Assembly: GCF_026094475.1 (NCBI RefSeq)
Contig: NZ_JAPELL010000001.1
Location: forward strand, 839,171-903,170
Direction of reading: 5' to 3'
Length of the DNA: 64,000 nucleotides
Source: Homoserinimonas sedimenticola
Lineage (GTDB): Bacteria; Actinomycetota; Actinomycetes; Actinomycetales; Microbacteriaceae
The stretch's first letter is position 1, and each line of letters begins with the position of its first letter. The position numbers and the translations under genes are program-made. Below the pieces are notes generated by a model. It was not told the DNA's origin. It ran no database searches and saw only the letters and a program-made list of their open reading frames with translations. Positions 35,993-46,335 of this stretch are shown one piece after another.

Positions 35993-36367
35993 TCACAGGA
36001 GGGTGCGCGCCAGCGCCGTGAAGGTCAGCGCAGCTGCCGCGACTACGGCGAGCCCTGCCAGGTAGAGCAGGGCCTGCGCCCCCACGCGCCGCTTTCGCCC
36101 CAACCACCACGCCGCCGCGAACGCGACGACGGGTGCGGCGACATTCGCAGCGAGGATCACCCATGGCGGGGCGAGCGGGTCAAGGCCCTGCGAGACGCGG
36201 AAGGCGTTGCGCGCGTCGCTCAGCTCGATCGCCCCGAAGAGGTTCGTGAGCGCTTCAAAGAGGTCGTAGGCGAAGAAGAGTCCGAAAAGCACCGCGAGGG
36301 CAATCGTGAGCCAGCGCGGGCCCGGCTTCGCGGCCTCGGGAGTCGTCGCCGCAGCATCCGTCGTCAT
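35993..36367 (-). CDS. Small membrane protein, unknown
   Basis: A 124-aa protein (MTTDAAATTPEA) with three hydrophobic segments after a polar N-terminus: LTIALAVLFGLFFAYDLFEAL, PWVILAANVAAPVVAFAAAWWL and ALLYLAGLAVVAAAALTFTAL. The ATG at 36367 has GGAGG seven bases upstream and comes one base after the stop of the preceding gene. I do not recognise the family. Confidence 0.7.
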   Translation of the reverse strand: MTTDAAATTPEAAKPGPRWLTIALAVLFGLFFAYDLFEALTNLFGAIELSDARNAFRVSQGLDPLAPPWVILAANVAAPVVAFAAAWWLGRKRRVGAQALLYLAGLAVVAAAALTFTALARTLL

Positions 36368-36368
36368 C

Positions 36369-36764
36369 TCAACCTCCCAGCACGAAGGGCCACGGCACGA
36401 GCAGAAGGACGCCCACGATGAGCCAGACGAGACGTGTGCCGGAACGACGTACGAGCCCAAACACGGCTGCCATCCAGATCACGGGCGATGCGATCGCGAG
36501 GAACTCCCCCAGTTGATACATGATCTCGTCGAAGAGACCGGGCTGGGTGAAGTCGTCACGCTGCACCGCGACGGCCCAGCCGACGCAGTAGAGCAGGAAA
36601 ATGCCTGCCGTGATGCCGTAGGCGACAAGCAGAGCCGAGCTCGTTCCGCCCGGCTCGGCTGCTGCGGGGGCAGTGCGGCCCTCACGCGCCGACGCAGGAC
36701 CCGCCACATGGCTCGGATCGTCGTCGTCCCAGCGCAGGGCGTCGTCGTCGGAGTCGGCGGTCAT
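36369..36764 (-). CDS. Small membrane protein, unknown
   Basis: A 131-aa protein. An acidic N-terminus (DSDDDALRWDDDDPS) precedes two or three hydrophobic segments (VAYGITAGIFLLYCVGWAVAV, GEFLAIASPVIWMAAVFGLV and LIVGVLLLVPWPFVLGG). It is coupled to the following small membrane gene. Its family is not recognised. Confidence 0.7.
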   Translation of the reverse strand: MTADSDDDALRWDDDDPSHVAGPASAREGRTAPAAAEPGGTSSALLVAYGITAGIFLLYCVGWAVAVQRDDFTQPGLFDEIMYQLGEFLAIASPVIWMAAVFGLVRRSGTRLVWLIVGVLLLVPWPFVLGG

Positions 36765-36796
36765 GCCTCGACTCTACTGCGAACGGATGCCGCGGC

Positions 36797-37495
36797 TCAG
36801 GCCACGTGTCGCCGTAGGAACTCCGTCGCCCGTGACAGCGCGAGGGCCGCTGCATCCGCGTTGTAATTGCCCGCCGGGTTCTCGTCATTGGCGAAGGCGT
36901 GTGCCGCGTCGTAGTAGAAGAACTCGACGTCGGCGCCCGACTCCTCACGGATCTGCTGCTCCTGCTCCTTCGCCTTGTCGACGGAATACAACGTGTCGTT
37001 TTTCCCGTAGTGCCCCTGGATGGCGGCGCGCACACCCGCATACGAGGAGGGCACGCCCTGGCCGACCCCATAGAACGGCACGGCCGCGCTCACTCTCTCA
37101 CCCTGCTGCGCTGCGAGCGCGAGCACGAAGCCGCCGCCCATGCAGAAACCGATCGCACCGACCGTGCGGCTTGTGACCGCGTCGAGGCCGAGAAGATAGT
37201 CGAGCGCCCCCGCGAGCATGGTCGCGGCCTCCGCCTCGGGAAGGGCGGCCATCATCTCGGCGGCCTCCTCGCCATCGTGGGCGACGCGACCCCCATAGAG
37301 GTCGGGTGCGAGCACGACGAAGCCCTCCGCCGCGAAACGGTCGGCGACATCCTTGATGTGATCGACGAGACCCCACCACTCCTGGATGAGGATGATGCCC
37401 GGCCCGCTGCCCGACTCAGGGACAGCCAGGTAACCGTATGCCTCGCGCTCGCCCGAGGGGAACGTCACATTCTGGTGGGGTGCCTGCTCGACCAC
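36797..37495 (-). CDS. Dienelactone hydrolase family protein
   Basis: A 232-aa alpha/beta hydrolase. The nucleophile elbow is GFCMGGGF, with Cys as in dienelactone hydrolases, and later come VEFFYYDAAHAFAN with the Asp/His partner residues. The GTG at 37495 has AGGAG five bases before it; the longer ATG frame is less likely. It hydrolyses cyclic lactones or small esters. The gene ends about 30 bases before the membrane pair and could lead that operon. Confidence 0.85.
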   Translation of the reverse strand: MVEQAPHQNVTFPSGEREAYGYLAVPESGSGPGIILIQEWWGLVDHIKDVADRFAAEGFVVLAPDLYGGRVAHDGEEAAEMMAALPEAEAATMLAGALDYLLGLDAVTSRTVGAIGFCMGGGFVLALAAQQGERVSAAVPFYGVGQGVPSSYAGVRAAIQGHYGKNDTLYSVDKAKEQEQQIREESGADVEFFYYDAAHAFANDENPAGNYNADAAALALSRATEFLRRHVA

Positions 37496-37552
37496 GTCGT
37501 CTCCTATCTTCCGCCTTTGCACACCAGTGTAGGCAGGCGGTCAGACGCGAAA

Positions 37553-37581
37553 GGGCCGGCACCCTTGTGAGGTACCGGCCC
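37553..37581 (-). terminator. Possible terminator after ilvC
   Basis: An 11-bp stem with one mismatch (gggccggcacc / ggtaccggccc) and a 7-base loop. On the minus strand it ends in CCCTTT. It lies 197 bases after the ilvC stop, beyond the tandem repeat. Confidence 0.45.
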
Positions 37582-37621
37582 ATATCACCGCGAGTTCACG
37601 GTGGGCTTAGATCGCAGGACT

Positions 37622-39390
<1,769 letters not shown>

Positions 39391-39393
39391 GGC

Positions 39394-41184
39394 TTACTCC
39401 TCTTCCCACTCGGGGGCGTGCTCGCGGGCGTACTGCACCGATGAGTTGCCGACGCCCTGCGGCACCATCGGCCACACCATGGCGTCGCGGCTGACGACGA
39501 AGTCGATCACGACGGGACGGTCGTTGGTCTCGTTGGCGAGGCGGATGGCGTCGTCGACCTCTTCCTTCTTCGTGACGCGGATCGCGAGAGCCCCGTAGGC
39601 CTCGGCGAGCTTCACGAAGTCGGGGATCATGACGGTGTCGTGCCCCGTGTTGAGGTCCGTGAAGGAGTGACGCCCGTTGAAGAACAGGGTCTGCCACTGA
39701 CGCACCATGCCGAGCGACGAGTTGTTGATGATCGCCACCTTGATGGGGATCTCGTTGATTGTGCAGGTCGCGAGTTCCTGATTGGTCATCTGGAAGCATC
39801 CGTCGCCATCGATCGCCCACACCGTGCGCTCGGGGTTCGCAACCTTGGCACCCATTGCCGCGGGCACGCTGTAGCCCATCGTGCCGGCGCCGCCCGAGTT
39901 GAGCCACGCGCCGGGGCGCTCGTACTTGATGAACTGCGCCGCCCACATCTGGTGCTGGCCCACCCCTGCAGCGTAGACACCCTCCGGCCCCGTGATGGCA
40001 CCGATCCGCTCGATGACGTACTGCGGTGAGAGCAGGCCGTCGTCGGGCTCGTCGTATCCGAGGGGATACTGCTGCCTCAGATTGTCGAGACGTGCCCACC
40101 ACTCCGCGATGTCCGGCCGCTGTTGGCCGGTCGCGAGCGAGAAGGCTGCGGTGAGGTCAGCGATGACGTCCTTGGCATCGCCGACGATGGGAACATCGGC
40201 CGTGCGGATCTTGGAGATCTCGGCGGGGTCGATGTCGACATGGATGACCTTGGCGTGGGGAGCGAACTCGCTCGCCTTGCCCGTTACGCGGTCGTCGAAG
40301 CGCGCGCCGAGCGAGACCAGCAGGTCGGATTCCTGGATGCCGAGCACGGCAGGGACCGTGCCGTGCATGCCCGGCATTCCCAGGTGCTGCTGGTGCGAGT
40401 CGGGGAAGGCGCCGCGGGCCATGAGGGTTGTGACGACGGGAGCGCCCGTCGTCTCGGCGAGCGCCAGAAGCTCAGCGGATGCTCCGGCACGCACCACCCC
40501 GCCGCCCACGTAGAGCACGGGGCGCTTCGCCTCGGCGAGAAGCTGGGCAGCCGCCTGGATTTGCTTGCCGTGCGCCTTGACGACGGGGCGGTAGCCGGGA
40601 AGCTCGACGGAGGTGGGCCACACGAAGGGGGCGCGGCCCTGCTGCGCGTCCTTCGTGATGTCGACGAGGACCGGCCCCGGGCGACCCGTCGACGCGATCT
40701 CGTATGCCGCGGCGAGGGTCTTCGGAATGTCCTCAGCCTTGGTCACGAGGAAGGAGTGCTTGGTGATCGGCATCGTGATGCCCACGATGTCGATCTCCTG
40801 GAACGCGTCGGTGCCCATGGAGGTCGAGAAGACTTGGCCCGTGATGGCGAGCAGCGGCACGGAGTCCATGTAGGCATCCGCGATGGCCGTCACGAGGTTC
40901 GTGGCGCCGGGACCTGAGGTCGCGATCGCGACCCCGACCTTGCCGCTCGACGACGCGTAGCCCTCGGCCGCGTGGCCTGCGCCCTGCTCGTGACGCACAA
41001 GGATGTGGCGGATGGTGGGCGACGACATGAGCTCGTCGTAGAAGGGCATGATGGCGCCGCCGGGCAGGCCGAAGACGTCCTTCACGCCGAGGTGCTCCAG
41101 GGAGCGGAGGATGGCGCCGGAGCCGGTGAGGATGTCCGGCGCGTTGGGAGGACTGCTGGGAGTGGGCGGAGTGTCCGCTGACAT
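39394..41184 (-). CDS. ilvB: Acetolactate synthase large subunit
   Basis: A 596-aa ThDP enzyme. The Pyr-domain Glu lies in [15 protein letters not shown], the FAD region in the middle, and the ThDP-binding [15 protein letters not shown] near 440 in the C-terminal domain. It makes acetolactate or acetohydroxybutyrate from pyruvate. The ATG at 41184 ([11 protein letters not shown]) is used, and the upstream frame is leader from the ilvD interval of 71 bases. Confidence 0.96.
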   Translation of the reverse strand: MSADTPPTPSSPPNAPDILTGSGAILRSLEHLGVKDVFGLPGGAIMPFYDELMSSPTIRHILVRHEQGAGHAAEGYASSSGKVGVAIATSGPGATNLVTAIADAYMDSVPLLAITGQVFSTSMGTDAFQEIDIVGITMPITKHSFLVTKAEDIPKTLAAAYEIASTGRPGPVLVDITKDAQQGRAPFVWPTSVELPGYRPVVKAHGKQIQAAAQLLAEAKRPVLYVGGGVVRAGASAELLALAETTGAPVVTTLMARGAFPDSHQQHLGMPGMHGTVPAVLGIQESDLLVSLGARFDDRVTGKASEFAPHAKVIHVDIDPAEISKIRTADVPIVGDAKDVIADLTAAFSLATGQQRPDIAEWWARLDNLRQQYPLGYDEPDDGLLSPQYVIERIGAITGPEGVYAAGVGQHQMWAAQFIKYERPGAWLNSGGAGTMGYSVPAAMGAKVANPERTVWAIDGDGCFQMTNQELATCTINEIPIKVAIINNSSLGMVRQWQTLFFNGRHSFTDLNTGHDTVMIPDFVKLAEAYGALAIRVTKKEEVDDAIRLANETNDRPVVIDFVVSRDAMVWPMVPQGVGNSSVQYAREHAPEWEEE

Positions 41185-41255
41185 CACTTGGATCCTTGCA
41201 TCGTGAACACGAGTGGTGGAGCCGGTGCTGGGCCCGGCACTGAAGGAGGGGGCGA

Positions 41256-42950
41256 CTACCCCGTGATCGCGCCCTCCGAGGCGGAGCGCACGAGCTTGGA
41301 GTACTTCGCGAGAACGCCACGGGTATAGCGCGGAGGAAGTGGAGCCCAACCGTCGCGGCGGGCTGCCAGCTCGGCCTCGTCGACGAGTAGGTCGAGAGAG
41401 CGGGCTGCGATATCGACCCGAATCAGATCACCATCGCGCACGAAGGCGATCGGACCTGCGTCGACCGCTTCGGGTGCTATGTGGCCGATGCACAGGCCGG
41501 TTGTGCCGCCTGAGAATCGTCCGTCCGTCAAGAGTAGTACATCTTTTCCGAGCCCCGCGCCCTTGATCGCCGCCGTGATGGCGAGCATCTCGCGCATGCC
41601 CGGCCCGCCCTTGGGGCCCTCGTAGCGGATCACCACGATGTCGCCGGCCTTGATGGAGCCCTCGGTGAGAGCATCCATGGCGGCACGCTCGCGCTCGAAT
41701 ACTCGTGCCGGGCCCTCGAAGACGGCGGCGTCGAAGCCCGCGGTCTTGACGACGGCGCCCTCGGGGGCCAACGTCCCCTTGAGCACGGCGAGGCCGCCCG
41801 TCGCGTGGATGGGGTTGTCGAGAGTGCGCAGCACCTCTCCGTCGAGCGGGTCGATGTCGAGCTCTGCCAGGTTCTCGGCGAGGGTCTTACCCGTCACTGT
41901 CAGGGCGTCGCCGTGCATGAGACCCGCGTCGAGCAGTGCCTTCATGAGCACGGGGAGACCGCCGTGCCGGTCGACGTCGTTCATGACGTACTTGCCGAAG
42001 GGCTTGAGGTCGCCGATGTGCGGAACGCGATCGCCGATGCGGTTGAAGTCATCGAGAGTGAGCTCGACCTCGGCCTCGTTGGCGATCGCCAGGAGGTGCA
42101 GGATGATGTTCGTCGAACCTCCGAGGGCCATGCCCACGGCGATCGCGTTCTCAAAAGCCTTCTTTGTGAGGATGTCGCGTGCCGTGATGCCGAGACGCAG
42201 CATCTCGACAACCGCCTCTCCGCTGCGGCGCGCGTAGTAGTCGCGACGGCGGTCGGCCGAGGCCGGCGAGGCCGAGCCGGGCAGGCTCATTCCCAGGGCC
42301 TCCGCGACACTCGCCATGGTGTTGGCCGTGTACATACCACCGCACGCGCCCTCGCCGGGAGCGAAGGCGCACTCGATCCGCTTTGCGTCGGCCTCCGACA
42401 TCCGTCCGGCCTTGACCGCGCCGACCGCTTCGAAGGAGTCGATGATCGTGATGTCCTTCTCGGTGCCGTCACTGAGCTTGACCCAACCGGGGGCGATCGA
42501 GCCCGCATAGAGGAAGACGGATGCCAGGTCGAGTCGCGCCGCCGCCATGAGCATGCCGGGGATGGACTTGTCGCAACCGGCCAGCACGACCGAGCCGTCG
42601 AGCCGCTCGGCCATCATGACGGTCTCCACTGAGTCGGCGATGACCTCGCGGGAGACGAGCGAGAAGTGCATACCCTCGTGACCCATCGAGATGCCGTCGG
42701 AGACGGAGACGGTGCCGAACTGGAGGGGGTAGCCGCCGCCCGAGTGCACGCCCTCCTTGGCTGCCTGGGCGAGCCGGCCGAGACTCAGGTTGCAGGGGGT
42801 GATCTCGTTCCAGGAGCTTGCGATGCCGATCTGCGGCTTCTCCCAGTCAGCATCCCCCATCCCCACGGCCCGCAGCATCCCTCGTGACGTCGTCGCCTCG
42901 ATTCCGTCGGTGACGACGCGGCTGCGGGGTTTCATGTCGATCTCAGGCAT
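41256..42950 (-). CDS. ilvD: Dihydroxy-acid dehydratase
   Basis: A 564-aa iron-sulfur enzyme. The cluster ligands are in [12 protein letters not shown] and [14 protein letters not shown], and [17 protein letters not shown] is the family signature. It converts dihydroxy-acids to 2-keto acids of Val and Ile. It is the first gene of the ilvD-ilvB-ilvN-ilvC run. I see no attenuator or leader peptide with certainty. Confidence 0.96.
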   Translation of the reverse strand: MPEIDMKPRSRVVTDGIEATTSRGMLRAVGMGDADWEKPQIGIASSWNEITPCNLSLGRLAQAAKEGVHSGGGYPLQFGTVSVSDGISMGHEGMHFSLVSREVIADSVETVMMAERLDGSVVLAGCDKSIPGMLMAAARLDLASVFLYAGSIAPGWVKLSDGTEKDITIIDSFEAVGAVKAGRMSEADAKRIECAFAPGEGACGGMYTANTMASVAEALGMSLPGSASPASADRRRDYYARRSGEAVVEMLRLGITARDILTKKAFENAIAVGMALGGSTNIILHLLAIANEAEVELTLDDFNRIGDRVPHIGDLKPFGKYVMNDVDRHGGLPVLMKALLDAGLMHGDALTVTGKTLAENLAELDIDPLDGEVLRTLDNPIHATGGLAVLKGTLAPEGAVVKTAGFDAAVFEGPARVFERERAAMDALTEGSIKAGDIVVIRYEGPKGGPGMREMLAITAAIKGAGLGKDVLLLTDGRFSGGTTGLCIGHIAPEAVDAGPIAFVRDGDLIRVDIAARSLDLLVDEAELAARRDGWAPLPPRYTRGVLAKYSKLVRSASEGAITG

Positions 42951-43012
42951 GCGGCAAGTTTACTGCCCCGCGGAGATGCCCCTTCCCCACAGAAGACGAG
43001 ACGGAGCGCTCC

Positions 43013-43399
43013 TCAGACACCGGGAGAACCTTCCTCACGGGCCCGCTCCTCCTGGGCCGCCTCAATGGCGTCGTCGAGCTCGTCGGCGTAGAGGTAGGCC
43101 TCGTCGACGTTGCCTGCGCGGTACCCAGCCCGCCCGATCATGTGTGCCGAGATCGGGGCCGTGAGCATCTGGAACAGGAGAATCGGGATGAGGGTCAGAA
43201 GCACTGCCCAGCTGCGCTGCGAGATCGCGATCGCGCTCAGCACGAGCATGAGACCGAGCACCTGGGGCTTGGTCGCCGCGTGCATTCGCGCGAGCACGTC
43301 CGGGAAGCGCACGAGGCCAACGCCTGCTGCGAGGGAGAAGAGACCTCCCACGATGAGGAAGACCGCGGCGAGCACATCGAGCACGGAGTCGAGCGTCAT
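43013..43399 (-). CDS. mnhG: Na+/H+ antiporter subunit G
   Basis: A 128-aa protein with three hydrophobic segments. VLAAVFLIVGGLFSLAAGVGLVRFPDVLARMHAATKP is the MrpG/PhaG signature, followed by an acidic tail. It is the last gene of the mrp operon, its start overlapping the mnhF stop. It is a small subunit of the cation/proton antiporter complex. Confidence 0.92.
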   Translation of the reverse strand: MTLDSVLDVLAAVFLIVGGLFSLAAGVGLVRFPDVLARMHAATKPQVLGLMLVLSAIAISQRSWAVLLTLIPILLFQMLTAPISAHMIGRAGYRAGNVDEAYLYADELDDAIEAAQEERAREEGSPGV

Positions 43400-43704
43400 C
43401 GTCTCTTCTCCCGTGCCGCGGGATTGTGACCGGGCGAGCGGCGTTCAGCGGTCTGCTTCGACACATAGCGCGCCACCGTGATGCTCGCGAAGACCGCGAT
43501 GAGGGCCAAGACGACCATGATGGGCACCGTCCGGGTGTGGTGGTTGTAGACCATATCGACCCCCAGCACGCAGATGATCGTGGTCACCAGCATGTCGCAC
43601 GCGATCATGCGGTCGAGGATGGCGGGCCCGCGCACGATCCGGTAGACGGATGCGAGGGCCGCGAGAAGGAAGAGGATGCCGATGGCGGCGAACATGATCG
43701 TCAC
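43396..43704 (-). CDS. mnhF: Na+/H+ antiporter subunit F
   Basis: A 102-aa protein with three hydrophobic segments; RIVRGPAILDRMIACDML is the MrpF motif. The GTG at 43704 overlaps the mnhE stop as GTGA and has GGAG upstream. MrpF is needed for the assembled antiporter. Confidence 0.9.
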   Translation of the reverse strand: MTIMFAAIGILFLLAALASVYRIVRGPAILDRMIACDMLVTTIICVLGVDMVYNHHTRTVPIMVVLALIAVFASITVARYVSKQTAERRSPGHNPAAREKRR

Positions 43705-44270
43705 GCTGACTCCTCCGCTCGCTCGCAGCGCATGAGCTCCTCCTTGGATCCGATGACGCGCAGGATCCGGCGCTCCGCCCGGTGCACGATCTGTTTCGCC
43801 CTCGTGATCGAGTCTGCGTCGTGGACATCGAGGGAGTGGATGTAGAGCACGGCTCGGTAGCGGTCTGCCTCGATCACGAGCGAGCCGGGCACGAGGGAGA
43901 TGTTGAGCGAGACAAGCAGCATCACGAGGTCGGATCGGCTCTGCAACTGCACTGCGACGACGGAGCTGTCGGGCGTGCGGCGCGGGTTCACGGCGATCCA
44001 CGCGACGTGGAAGGAACCCTTGACGACATCCCAGATGAAGGTCACGACGAAGACGAGGGCCCACCATGGGTTGAAACGCCCGGAGAGCTCGACCGGGGGC
44101 AGATAGAAGAGGCGCGTCACGATGACCGCGATGAGGATGCCCGTGACGATCGTCAGCGCAGAGAGCGAGCCCCACAGCAGCATCCACAGGACCACCAGCC
44201 AGACGAGAAGGGGAAGCTGGCTGACGAGATTGCGGCGCCCCGAGCCGCGCGAGGGGTTCTCGGCCGTCAT
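43701..44270 (-). CDS. mnhE: Na+/H+ antiporter subunit E
   Basis: A 189-aa protein with two N-terminal hydrophobic segments and a soluble tail. NISLVPGSLVIEAD and LYIHSLDVHDAD match MrpE. The ATG at 44270 overlaps the mnhD stop (ATGA), and the longer upstream frame is a shadow of mnhD. Confidence 0.9.
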   Translation of the reverse strand: MTAENPSRGSGRRNLVSQLPLLVWLVVLWMLLWGSLSALTIVTGILIAVIVTRLFYLPPVELSGRFNPWWALVFVVTFIWDVVKGSFHVAWIAVNPRRTPDSSVVAVQLQSRSDLVMLLVSLNISLVPGSLVIEADRYRAVLYIHSLDVHDADSITRAKQIVHRAERRILRVIGSKEELMRCERAEESA

Positions 44271-45865
44271 GGTTGCCCGCTCCCCTCGCTCACGTCGATT
44301 TGCGACTCGTCGACGACGTTGGGGAAGACGAGGCTCGTATAAGTGCGCGGGTTCCCCAGGTTCTCGCCGGCTCGCGCGGAGACACCGTAGAGCGGCCCCG
44401 CGAAGATCGTCAACGAGACCGTGACGGCGACCATCCCCGCAGTCGACCACGTCATGAGGGCGGGCGAGTTGCGACTCTCCTGCTGCTGCGCTGGTCCGGG
44501 CGCCTCACTCAGCTGATCGAGGAGAGACGACTGGTAGGTCTCGACTTCCGACTCCTGGCGCCAGAACGCCATGTTCCAAACGCGAGCGAGCGCGTACAGG
44601 GTGAGGAGGGAGGTGAGGGTCCCGCCCGCGATGACGACCCAGATGAGCACGTCGGGCGTCTCGGCACCCGCTCGGAAGAGGGCGAGCTTGCCGATGAAGC
44701 CGGAGAACGGGGGGATGCCGCCGAGATTCAGGGCGGGGATGAAGAACAGCACGGCAATGACGGGAGCAGATCGGAGCAGCCCGCCCAACCGATTGATCGA
44801 GGTCGAGCCGCCCTGGCGTTCGACCAGCCCGGCCGCAAGGAAGAGGGTCGTCTGCACCGTGATGTGGTGGACGATGTAGAAGATCGTCGCCCCCACACCC
44901 GCCACGGTGCCCATCGCGATGCCGAAGATCATGTAGCCGATGTGGCTCACGAGCGTGAAGGAGAGCAGTCGCTTGATATCCGCCTGGGCGACAGCACCGA
45001 GGATGCCGACCACCATCGTGAGGAGCGAGACGACCATGAGCGCCTCGTTGATGTCGCTGTCGGCGAAGAGGATCGTCTCGGTGCGGATGATCGCGTAGAC
45101 GCCGACCTTCGTCAGCAGGCCCGCGAACACCGCCGTGACCGGAGCCGGAGCAGTCGGATACGAGTCCGGCAGCCAGAACGACAGTGGGAACACGGCCGCC
45201 TTGATGCCGAAGGCGATGAGCAGCATGACGTGCAGGATGAGCTGGATGTCGGACGGCAGGTCCTGCATCCGGAGCGAGATGTGCGCGATGTTGACCGTGC
45301 CGAGCGCCCCATAGATCAGAGCGATCGCGGCGAGGAACAGCACGGAGGAGACGAGGCTCACGATGATGTAGGTCACGCCCGCCCGGATGCGCGCCCCCGT
45401 GCCACCCAGGGTGATGAGCACGTAGCTTGCTACCAGAAGGATCTCGAAGCCGACGTAGAGATTGAAGAGGTCGCCGGCGATGAAGGCGTTGAAGACGCCC
45501 GCGGCGAGCACCATATAGGTCGGGTGGTAGATGGAGACAGGAGTCTCATCGTCGCCGTCGGCCATGCCCTGTCCCACGGAGAACACAAGCACCGCGAGGA
45601 GCACGATCGCGGAGATGATCAGCATGAGCGCCGAGAGCCTGTCGACCACGAGCGAGATGCCAAAGGGTGGCTCCCAGCCGCCGACCGTCATGACGAGCGC
45701 GCCCTGGCGGTCGACCTCGATGAGGAGCGCGACGCTGACGGCGAGCACGGCGACGAGGGCGGCCACCGTGACCAGCCGTTGCAGCCGGGTGTGCCGGCCC
45801 GCGATGAGGGCGCCGGCCGCCCCAAGGAGCGGCAAGATCACGACGAGGGGAACGAGAGCGGTCAC
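44267..45865 (-). CDS. mnhD: Na+/H+ antiporter subunit D
   Basis: A 532-aa protein with about fourteen hydrophobic segments, homologous to complex I subunits NuoM/N. It has AVFPLSFWLPDSYPTAPAPVTAVFAGLLTKVG with the conserved proton-path Lys, and YMIFGIAMG. It is a main proton-channel subunit of the Mrp complex, coupled on both sides by four-base overlaps. Confidence 0.95.
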   Translation of the reverse strand: MTALVPLVVILPLLGAAGALIAGRHTRLQRLVTVAALVAVLAVSVALLIEVDRQGALVMTVGGWEPPFGISLVVDRLSALMLIISAIVLLAVLVFSVGQGMADGDDETPVSIYHPTYMVLAAGVFNAFIAGDLFNLYVGFEILLVASYVLITLGGTGARIRAGVTYIIVSLVSSVLFLAAIALIYGALGTVNIAHISLRMQDLPSDIQLILHVMLLIAFGIKAAVFPLSFWLPDSYPTAPAPVTAVFAGLLTKVGVYAIIRTETILFADSDINEALMVVSLLTMVVGILGAVAQADIKRLLSFTLVSHIGYMIFGIAMGTVAGVGATIFYIVHHITVQTTLFLAAGLVERQGGSTSINRLGGLLRSAPVIAVLFFIPALNLGGIPPFSGFIGKLALFRAGAETPDVLIWVVIAGGTLTSLLTLYALARVWNMAFWRQESEVETYQSSLLDQLSEAPGPAQQQESRNSPALMTWSTAGMVAVTVSLTIFAGPLYGVSARAGENLGNPRTYTSLVFPNVVDESQIDVSEGSGQP

Positions 45866-46335
45866 TGCTTCTCCTCCTCGCCTGTCTCGGCCAGGTCGTG
45901 CGCGGCGCTGAGCTCGTCCAGGTGATCGACCTCCTGGTCCTGATGGTCCGGGTCGAGGAGTTCCGCCTCGACGTTGGCGTCGCGCTGGGCGATCGCAAGG
46001 TCCTCGGCGTCGTCGATGACCTCATCCGCCTTCGAGAGTCGCCACGACCGATAGATCAGGGCCATGAGGAATGCCGACACCCCGAAGGTGATGACGATCG
46101 CCGTGAGCACGAACACCTGTGGCAGCGGGTCGGCGATCTGGGATATCTCGGTGCCGTTGTCGAGCACGGGGGCCAGGCCATCCGGGCCCGCCATGATGAG
46201 CAGGAGGAGGCTCGTGGCATTGGCGACGAGCAGGAACCCGAGCAGCACGCGCGTGAGGCTCCTCTCAAGCAGGAGATACACGCCCGTGGCATAGAGCACC
46301 GCCATCACGATGACGAGGGTGAGGGACGCGGTCAT
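45862..46335 (-). CDS. mnhC: Na+/H+ antiporter subunit C
   Basis: A 157-aa NuoK-like protein with three hydrophobic segments (VIVMAVLYATGVYLLLERSLTRVLLGFLLVANATSLLLL) and a longer than usual acidic, His/Asp-rich cytoplasmic tail. Its start overlaps the mnhA stop and its stop overlaps the mnhD start. Confidence 0.93.
   Translation of the reverse strand: MTASLTLVIVMAVLYATGVYLLLERSLTRVLLGFLLVANATSLLLLIMAGPDGLAPVLDNGTEISQIADPLPQVFVLTAIVITFGVSAFLMALIYRSWRLSKADEVIDDAEDLAIAQRDANVEAELLDPDHQDQEVDHLDELSAAHDLAETGEEEKQ

Noticed and set aside
34280-36421. 713-codon plus-strand ORF opposite serA and the small membrane gene
   Set aside because: Its residues are highly charged and repetitive (VDRDDAG, DVEIG). 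It is antisense to clear genes and is a shadow caused by G/C bias.
41185-41255. Leader peptide and attenuator before ilvB
   Set aside because: The 71-base interval has no run of Leu, Val or Ile codons and no clear alternative hairpins.
44273-45925. 550-codon plus-strand ORF opposite mnhD
   Set aside because: Highly charged (EDEARI, EGGEGP) and antisense to an obvious membrane protein gene.
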